Assembly (NCBI GenBank): GCA_900541345.1
Contig: UQJE01000087.1
Location: 1-10,188, forward strand
DNA from: an uncultured Blautia sp.
Lineage (GTDB): Bacteria > Bacillota > Clostridia > Lachnospirales > Lachnospiraceae
DNA: 10,188 nt
Reading direction: 5' to 3'
A model generated the notes under the pieces. That model made no database searches. It was not told the DNA's origin and worked only from the letters and a program-made list of their open reading frames with translations. The position numbers and the translations under genes are program-made. Positions 5,918-10,188 of this stretch are shown in pieces. Position 1 is the stretch's first letter. Each line of letters starts with the position of its first letter.

Positions 5918-7291
5918 ATGAAAGAACGCGAAAAGTTTTCTTCACGGCTTGGCTTTATTTTAATTTCTGCCGGCTGTGCAATCGGAATTGGAAATGTGTG
6001 GAGATTTCCGTACATTACCGGTCAATACGGAGGCGCCGCCTTTGTTCTGATTTATCTTGTATTCCTTTTAATTCTCGGACTGCCTATTATGGTAATGGAA
6101 TTTTCTGTAGGCCGCGCCAGCCAGCGCTCCGCCGCAAAAAGTTTCCATATTCTGGAACCCAAGGGTACAAAATGGCATCTTTACAGCTATGGCGCTATGC
6201 TCGGCAACTATCTTCTCATGATGTTCTACACAACCGTAGGTGGCTGGATGCTCGCATATTTTGTTAAAACAGCAAAAGGAACCTTTACAGGACTAACTCC
6301 TTCTGCCGTAGAAGGTGTATTTAGCGATATGCTGGCAAATCCTGTGGAAATGACCATCTGGATGGTAATTACTACCGTTCTTGGTTTTGGCATCTGCAGT
6401 TTGGGATTTCAAAAAGGCGTGGAGCGCATCACAAAAATTATGATGGTATGTCTTCTCGGAATTATGATTCTCCTCTGCATTAAGAGCCTGACTCTTCCAA
6501 ACGCATCAGAAGGTGTGAAGTTTTATCTTCTCCCTGATTTCGAGCGCCTGAAAGAAAACGGCCTCGCACAGGGAATTTACGCAGCTATGGGACAGGCTTT
6601 CTTCACCTTAAGCCTTGGCATTGGTGCACTTGCCATTTTTGGAAGCTATATAGGGAAGGACAGAAGCCTTACAGGAGAGGCAATCCAGATTGGGATTCTC
6701 GATACCTTTGTCGCACTGACAGCAGGCCTCATTATTTTTCCTGCCTGCTTCTCATTCGGAGTAGATCAGACACAGGGAGTAGGACTTGTTTTTGTCACAC
6801 TTCCAAACGTATTTAACCAGATGGCCGGCGGACGCTTCTGGGGCGCTCTTTTCTTTATCTTTATGAGCTTTGCCGCACTATCCACCATCATTGCCGTATT
6901 CGAAAATATTTTGAATTTTTCTATGGAGCTCTGGAGCTGGAGCAGAAAAAAAGCGGTTCTCATAAACGGCGCCGCCATTCTTATTTTATCCATGCCCTGT
7001 ATTCTCGGTTTTAATGTATGGAGTGGTTTTCAGCCCTTTGGTCCGGGAAGTACCATTCAGGATTTAGAGGATTTTATTATTTCCAATAATCTGCTTCCTC
7101 TGGGAAGTCTTGTATATCTCCTCTTCTGTGTCACACGATACGGCTGGGGCTGGAAAAACTTTGTGGCAGAAGCCGATACCGGAAATGGTCTCAAATTCCC
7201 GAAATGGGCAAGACCTTACCTTACTTTTGTACTTCCGCTGATTGTTCTCATTATTTTTGTTATGGGTTACTACGATAAATTCTTCAGCTGA
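5918..7291 (+). CDS. Sodium-dependent amino-acid transporter, NSS (SNF) family, 11 membrane segments
   Basis: This LeuT-fold symporter of 457 residues probably imports an amino acid with Na+. The broken first helix carries SAGCAIGIGNVWRFPY (residues 17-32), the family signature that lines substrate and Na+ sites. Helix 2 ends in LPIMVMEFSVGR. The unwound part of helix 6 is FTLSLGIGALAIFGSY, and helix 8 has SFAALSTIIAVFE, whose Ala, Ser and Thr fit the Na2 site of LeuT. Hydrophobic segments lie near residues 12-34, 41-62, 85-111, 143-161, 169-187, 214-238, 263-282, 305-333, 343-365, 385-408 and 430-452. Eleven segments rather than twelve is the form of bacterial MhsT and Tyt1. Asp262 in helix 7 stands where animal carriers have Asn, and such acidic residues are linked to chloride independence in bacterial members. 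The substrate is unknown; hydrophobic or aromatic amino acids are the usual ones for this group. capA follows 24 bases downstream. Confidence 0.93.
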   Translation: MKEREKFSSRLGFILISAGCAIGIGNVWRFPYITGQYGGAAFVLIYLVFLLILGLPIMVMEFSVGRASQRSAAKSFHILEPKGTKWHLYSYGAMLGNYLLMMFYTTVGGWMLAYFVKTAKGTFTGLTPSAVEGVFSDMLANPVEMTIWMVITTVLGFGICSLGFQKGVERITKIMMVCLLGIMILLCIKSLTLPNASEGVKFYLLPDFERLKENGLAQGIYAAMGQAFFTLSLGIGALAIFGSYIGKDRSLTGEAIQIGILDTFVALTAGLIIFPACFSFGVDQTQGVGLVFVTLPNVFNQMAGGRFWGALFFIFMSFAALSTIIAVFENILNFSMELWSWSRKKAVLINGAAILILSMPCILGFNVWSGFQPFGPGSTIQDLEDFIISNNLLPLGSLVYLLFCVTRYGWGWKNFVAEADTGNGLKFPKWARPYLTFVLPLIVLIIFVMGYYDKFFS

Positions 7292-7315
7292 CCCTTTTAG
7301 AAAAAGGAGATTATT

Positions 7316-8500
7316 ATGAACGATTCCCCACGAAAGAGAAATGCCCGTCCGGATACTGCCAGAAGAAACGCAGCTCTTCAAAAGAAAATGCGACAGCAGA
7401 AAATCCGGCGCCAGAAAGCACTTCTTATAGGAATAGGATTGCTTCTGCTCTTCCTTCTTTCCATGAGCACATCTGCCTGTATCACAAGAAACCGCAAAGC
7501 AAAAGAAGCTGCGGCACAAGCAGAACAGAAAAAAGCACAGGAAAAAGAAGCAAAGAAAGAAACAAAAAAAGCGTTTGACCCAGTTTCTCTCACAGTGAGT
7601 GTAGTGGGGGACTGTACCCTTGGCACAGATGAAGCCTTCGATTACAGCACCAGCTTAAATGCCTACTTTGACAATTACGGAAGTTCCTATTTCCTTCAAA
7701 ATGTAAAACCGATTTTCTCTGCTGACGATCTGACGATTGCAAACTTTGAAGGAACACTTACAGAATCTGATGCAAGAGAAGATAAAACTTTTGCTTTTAA
7801 AGCACCCGCCTCTTTTGCAAAAATTCTTACAGACGGAAATATAGAGGCAGTCACCACCGCCAACAATCACAGCCACGACTATGGCGAACAGGGCTTTACA
7901 GACACTTTAAATGCCCTGGAAGCAGAAGGAATTACACATTTTGGTTATGACGAAACAGCCGTAATGAACATAAAAGGCATAAAGGTAGGACTTGTAGGCA
8001 TTTATGAATTAAAAGATCATCTGGAACGTACTCAACAGGTAAAAGACAATATTGCCAAAGTAAAAGCGGAAGGCGCTCAGCTTGTTATTGTCATCTTCCA
8101 CTGGGGCAACGAAAAAGAAGAAGTACCTGACAGCAATCAAATGACACTCGGACGTCTTGCCATTGATGAAGGGGCTGACCTTGTGTGCGGACATCATCCC
8201 CATGTCCTTCAGGGCATCGAAACATACAAAGGAAAAAATATTGTATACAGTCTTGGAAACTTCTGCTTTGGAGGCAATAGTGCACCAAGCGATATGGATT
8301 CTATGATTTTCCAACAGACTTTTACAATTACAGAAAATGGTGTGCAGGCTGATAACGTAACAAACATTATCCCCTGCTCCATCTCTTCCGAATATGGATA
8401 CAATAATTACCAGCCTACTCCTGCAGAAGGCGAGGAGGCCCAGAGAATCCAAAATAAAATCGAAGAACGAAGTGCTATGATTCCTATAAAAGAATCATAA
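7316..8500 (+). CDS. Membrane-anchored CapA-family (PGA_cap) metallophosphatase-like protein
   Basis: The 394-residue protein has a very basic N-terminus (about 34 residues), one hydrophobic segment (35-54), an Ala/Lys/Glu-rich stalk (60-86) and an outer domain of the poly-gamma-glutamate synthesis CapA family, which has a calcineurin-like two-metal fold. Motifs in order are VVGDCTLG (Asp99), ANFEGTLT (Asn143, Glu145), TTANNHSHDYG (Asn184, His185), FHWGNE (His262), GHHPHVLQG (His293, His294 and His296) and YSLGNF (311-316), so the metal-site residues appear intact. CapA-like proteins are often annotated as capsule enzymes, but capB, capC and pgsE partners are absent here, so a role in poly-glutamate is not supported. 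The sequence TSAC (52-55) loosely resembles a lipobox. AAGGAG lies 6 bases before the ATG. The gene shares a transcript with the NSS transporter and ends at the long hairpin. Confidence 0.9.
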   Translation: MNDSPRKRNARPDTARRNAALQKKMRQQKIRRQKALLIGIGLLLLFLLSMSTSACITRNRKAKEAAAQAEQKKAQEKEAKKETKKAFDPVSLTVSVVGDCTLGTDEAFDYSTSLNAYFDNYGSSYFLQNVKPIFSADDLTIANFEGTLTESDAREDKTFAFKAPASFAKILTDGNIEAVTTANNHSHDYGEQGFTDTLNALEAEGITHFGYDETAVMNIKGIKVGLVGIYELKDHLERTQQVKDNIAKVKAEGAQLVIVIFHWGNEKEEVPDSNQMTLGRLAIDEGADLVCGHHPHVLQGIETYKGKNIVYSLGNFCFGGNSAPSDMDSMIFQQTFTITENGVQADNVTNIIPCSISSEYGYNNYQPTPAEGEEAQRIQNKIEERSAMIPIKES

Positions 8501-8505
8501 TAAAA

Positions 8506-8579
8506 AGCCGGCAATGCGACTGATACAGTTCCTGACAACCAGGAGATGTATCAGCCGCAGGTTTGCCGGCTCCTTTTTT
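8506..8579. terminator. Long multi-helix hairpin, probable bidirectional terminator
   Basis: Bases 8506-8571 fold into one rod: AGCCGGCAA (8506-8514) with 8563-8571, TGCG (8515-8518) with CGCA (8556-8559), CTGATACA (8520-8527) with 8547-8554, and TCCTG (8530-8534) with CAGGA (8540-8544) around the loop ACAAC. The interruptions are a 3-base bulge (8560-8562), an A-C mismatch and a G-A mismatch with a G-T pair. CC and six T follow on the plus strand, and five T follow on the minus strand. It sits 5 bases after capA and 16 before the end of the leftward gene. The 26 Watson-Crick pairs are far more than termination needs. Confidence 0.85.
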
Positions 8580-8587
8580 GCCTTTTC

Positions 8588-9856
8588 TTAAAGCTCCGCT
8601 ATGCGGCTCACTCCCACATAAATTTCCTGTATTTTATACCAGGTGGGATAATCGGTAATTCCCGTCTGGGGAAGACCAAAAACTCCCTGAAATTCCCGCA
8701 CTGCCTCTTTTGTGGCAGGTCCGTAAATACCGTCTGCAGTAATCGTAGGAAGTGCCGGATACGCTTCTGCAATTACATTTAACTGCTCCTGAATCTGGCG
8801 TACCTTATTTCCGGATGAACCGATATTCAAATCATAGCCCGGCCAGGAAGACGGAATACCCGAAATTTCCTCAGCCACATTAATATACATATCATTTCCA
8901 TAAAAACTCCGTATGATTTCGATTGCAGAATATCCCCTGTCTCCAAGCTCTTTACTGCCCCACTGCGTCATCCAGCCTCTATCCCTACATTTAACCCTGT
9001 TCCCATCACAATACTGGGTTAAAATGGGCTGACGCACATTTGGTCTTGAAAGATAATTCTCAAACAACTCATCTACAATCCTGTCTATGGTATCAAATAT
9101 ATTTCGGCCTCGTATCCACTTGTGGTCGTATGCAGTGGAAGAGGTTATAGTAAAATCATACCCCTTATTCCGGTACCACTCCGTATAAACCCTGTTTAGA
9201 GTAAACGACATAATCGCCAGCACATTGGCACGTATGGTATCATCCGGCCAGGTAGCGTAAATCTCACTGCTTGCCACATTTTTAATATAATCTCTGTACC
9301 GCACATAAAAATTTCGGGCACTGTTATCTCCCACAGGACCATCATGTACAACTATAAACTCTGGAATTACAACACGGCTCAATACAATCTCGCCTGATTC
9401 ATTAATTGGCTTAATTTCTGCTTCTTCCATCTTTGGAGGATATTCTCCAAACAGGGTATGCGGACCTATTACAATGCGATTGTACCCCGGTCCTGTCTTT
9501 TTTCTTGGATCTATCTGAATTGCCTGTTTTGCAAGAACATCAGGAAGCACCTCTGTTCCCGACGTCTCTCCATTTTCAAAGCCCTCCGCTTCTACCTGTA
9601 CAGTATATTCCGCATAGGGCTGTTCCTCCACAGGTTCCATGCTGTATTCCAGAGGCGGTGTTTTCATATCAAGAACCGGTGTTTTTCCGGATTCATCTGT
9701 ACGAAGCTCTTCTACCGTACTTTCCGGGTCTCCGGAATAGGAAATCCTCACCACCGCATTTTCAACCGGCCTGCCGTTCTCGCTGTTTACCACCGTAATC
9801 TGAAGCTGGCCTTTATCTACATTTTCCTGCTGCATACGCATTTTTGACTGATACAT
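8588..9856 (-). CDS. SpoIID-like protein with N-terminal beta-sandwich and C-terminal peptidoglycan-binding domain
   Basis: From the preferred ATG at 9856 the product has 422 residues. Residues about 16-93 look like a CNA-B or carboxypeptidase-regulatory-like beta-sandwich (LQITVVNSENGRPVENAVVRI). Residues about 162-327 resemble SpoIID/LytB: YIKNVASSEIYATWPDDTIRA matches the SpoIID pattern around its catalytic glutamate, here Glu198, and WMTQWGSKELGDRGYSAIEI matches the SpoIID GxxQxGA...GxxYxEIL tail. Residues about 345-417 are a PG_binding_1 repeat (GSSGNKVRQIQEQL ... DGIYGPATKEAVREFQ). SpoIID is a lytic transglycosylase that strips peptidoglycan during engulfment, so a cell-wall role, perhaps in sporulation, is inferred. 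No signal peptide or membrane segment is visible from either possible start, which is odd for a wall protein. The family occurs widely in clostridia without a proven function, as far as I know. Confidence 0.8.
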   Translation of the reverse strand: MYQSKMRMQQENVDKGQLQITVVNSENGRPVENAVVRISYSGDPESTVEELRTDESGKTPVLDMKTPPLEYSMEPVEEQPYAEYTVQVEAEGFENGETSGTEVLPDVLAKQAIQIDPRKKTGPGYNRIVIGPHTLFGEYPPKMEEAEIKPINESGEIVLSRVVIPEFIVVHDGPVGDNSARNFYVRYRDYIKNVASSEIYATWPDDTIRANVLAIMSFTLNRVYTEWYRNKGYDFTITSSTAYDHKWIRGRNIFDTIDRIVDELFENYLSRPNVRQPILTQYCDGNRVKCRDRGWMTQWGSKELGDRGYSAIEIIRSFYGNDMYINVAEEISGIPSSWPGYDLNIGSSGNKVRQIQEQLNVIAEAYPALPTITADGIYGPATKEAVREFQGVFGLPQTGITDYPTWYKIQEIYVGVSRIAEL

Positions 9857-9862
9857 ACAAAA

Positions 9863-9867
9863 CTCCT
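9863..9867 (-). promoter_or_regulatory. Ribosome binding site that sets the SpoIID-like start
   Basis: AGGAG on the minus strand lies 6 bases before the ATG ending at 9856. The ATG 8 codons upstream (9878-9880) has no such site, so the shorter protein is favoured. I see no convincing sigma-A promoter for this gene between 9881 and 10048. Confidence 0.65.
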
Positions 9868-9972
9868 GAAATGCTCTCATATCATTTTATGCGGACAAAA
9901 AAATTTCAGCACAGTTATGACACATCTGCTGCGTCGTTTCTTTAACAGTAATCGTACTCACCTGAATTTTTC

Positions 9973-10001
9973 TTGCATTTTTTTACAAAAACATTTAAAA
10001 T
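9973..10001 (+). promoter_or_regulatory. Sigma-A promoter of the DUF2726 gene
   Basis: TTGCAT (9973-9978) and TAAAAT (9996-10001) are 17 bases apart. The start would fall near 10008, about 40 bases before the ATG, with CGGAGG at 10035-10040. Confidence 0.55.
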
Positions 10002-10048
10002 AAGGACTATAAAGAACATATATTCTATTAATTACGGAGGTACTGCTG

Positions 10049-10188
10049 ATGGAGCCTGTTCTCTATATTCCCATAATCTGTATTTTTTTATTTATTCTGC
10101 TTTTTATCCTGTACCGCAGAAAAAACTACTATCCTTATGCAGCCCGACATCTGCTGACAAAAAGAGAATACCGTTTTTATCTCCTTTT
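10049..10188 (+). CDS. DUF2726 family membrane-anchored protein, N-terminal fragment
   Basis: CGGAGG lies 8 bases before the ATG, and 46 codons are present before the window ends. The first 20 or so residues (MEPVLYIPIICIFLFILLFI) form one membrane helix. It is followed by YRRKNYYPYAARHLLTKREYRFY, and the LLTKREYRFY stretch is typical of the start of DUF2726 domains (usually LxTxxExxFYxxL). In this family the cytoplasmic domain is distantly related to restriction-endonuclease-like folds, and its function is not established. The rest of the gene lies beyond the window, so the family call rests on this short stretch. Confidence 0.6.
   Translation, partial: MEPVLYIPIICIFLFILLFILYRRKNYYPYAARHLLTKREYRFYLL

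Noticed and set aside
7064..7519. Minus-strand frame across the transporter-capA junction
   Set aside because: It overlaps two well-supported genes and has no binding site or family resemblance.
8546..8782. Open frame on the plus strand running out of the hairpin
   Set aside because: It begins inside the terminator stem and runs antisense to the SpoIID-like gene, with no binding site and no recognisable protein.
9433..9847. Two overlapping plus-strand frames opposite the SpoIID-like gene
   Set aside because: They are antisense to a coding region with clear domains, and their translations have no recognisable features.
9868..9935. Sigma-E or sigma-K promoter for the SpoIID-like gene (CATAAAAT on the minus strand)
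   Set aside because: The -10-like element is present, but no matching -35 element lies at the proper spacing.
1..10188. CRISPR array, IS element, phage genes, tRNA or rRNA
   Set aside because: No regularly spaced repeats, transposase or integrase motifs, or structural RNA signatures were seen.

Overview
The window looks like chromosomal DNA from a low-to-moderate GC, spore-forming anaerobic Firmicute. A gut Lachnospiraceae-type clostridium is my best guess. This rests on AGGAGG-type ribosome binding sites, sigma-A promoters with 17-base spacers, clostridial-type proteins (EF-G-like N-terminus, SpoIID-like protein with a peptidoglycan-binding tail, lipid-anchored barnase homologue, DUF2726) and tight gene packing. 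I see no phage, IS, tRNA, rRNA or CRISPR signature. No stretch longer than about 200 bases lacks a gene.

Layout. (1) Bases 1-47 are the start of a leftward EF-G-like GTPase gene. Its promoter lies beside a rightward promoter for tyrA-aroA, a two-gene unit for the ends of the tyrosine branch and the shikimate pathway (prephenate dehydrogenase with an ACT domain, and EPSP synthase with all four class II motifs). (2) A D-lactate dehydrogenase gene (ldhA) follows with its own -10 box and ends at a strong bidirectional terminator (3735-3762). (3) From 5778 down to 3767 a leftward three-gene operon encodes endonuclease IV (nfo), a flavodoxin-fold protein with a compact cysteine motif, and a lipoprotein carrying a barnase-type ribonuclease domain whose general-acid histidine is replaced by asparagine. 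(4) From 5918 to 8500 a rightward pair encodes an NSS-family sodium symporter with 11 predicted membrane segments and a membrane-anchored CapA-like metallophosphatase. It ends at a very long stem-loop (8506-8571) that can terminate from both sides. (5) A leftward gene (8588-9856) encodes a SpoIID-like/peptidoglycan-binding protein without a visible export signal. (6) A rightward DUF2726 protein with an N-terminal membrane segment starts at 10049 and runs off the window.

Most of the window is housekeeping. The parts most worth a second look are the barnase-fold lipoprotein with a degraded active site and no barstar beside it, the unusual nfo / iron-sulfur-type flavoprotein / barnase-lipoprotein operon, the 66-base multi-helix hairpin, and the SpoIID-like protein that apparently lacks a signal peptide. 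I did not find a clearly new defence or mobile system.
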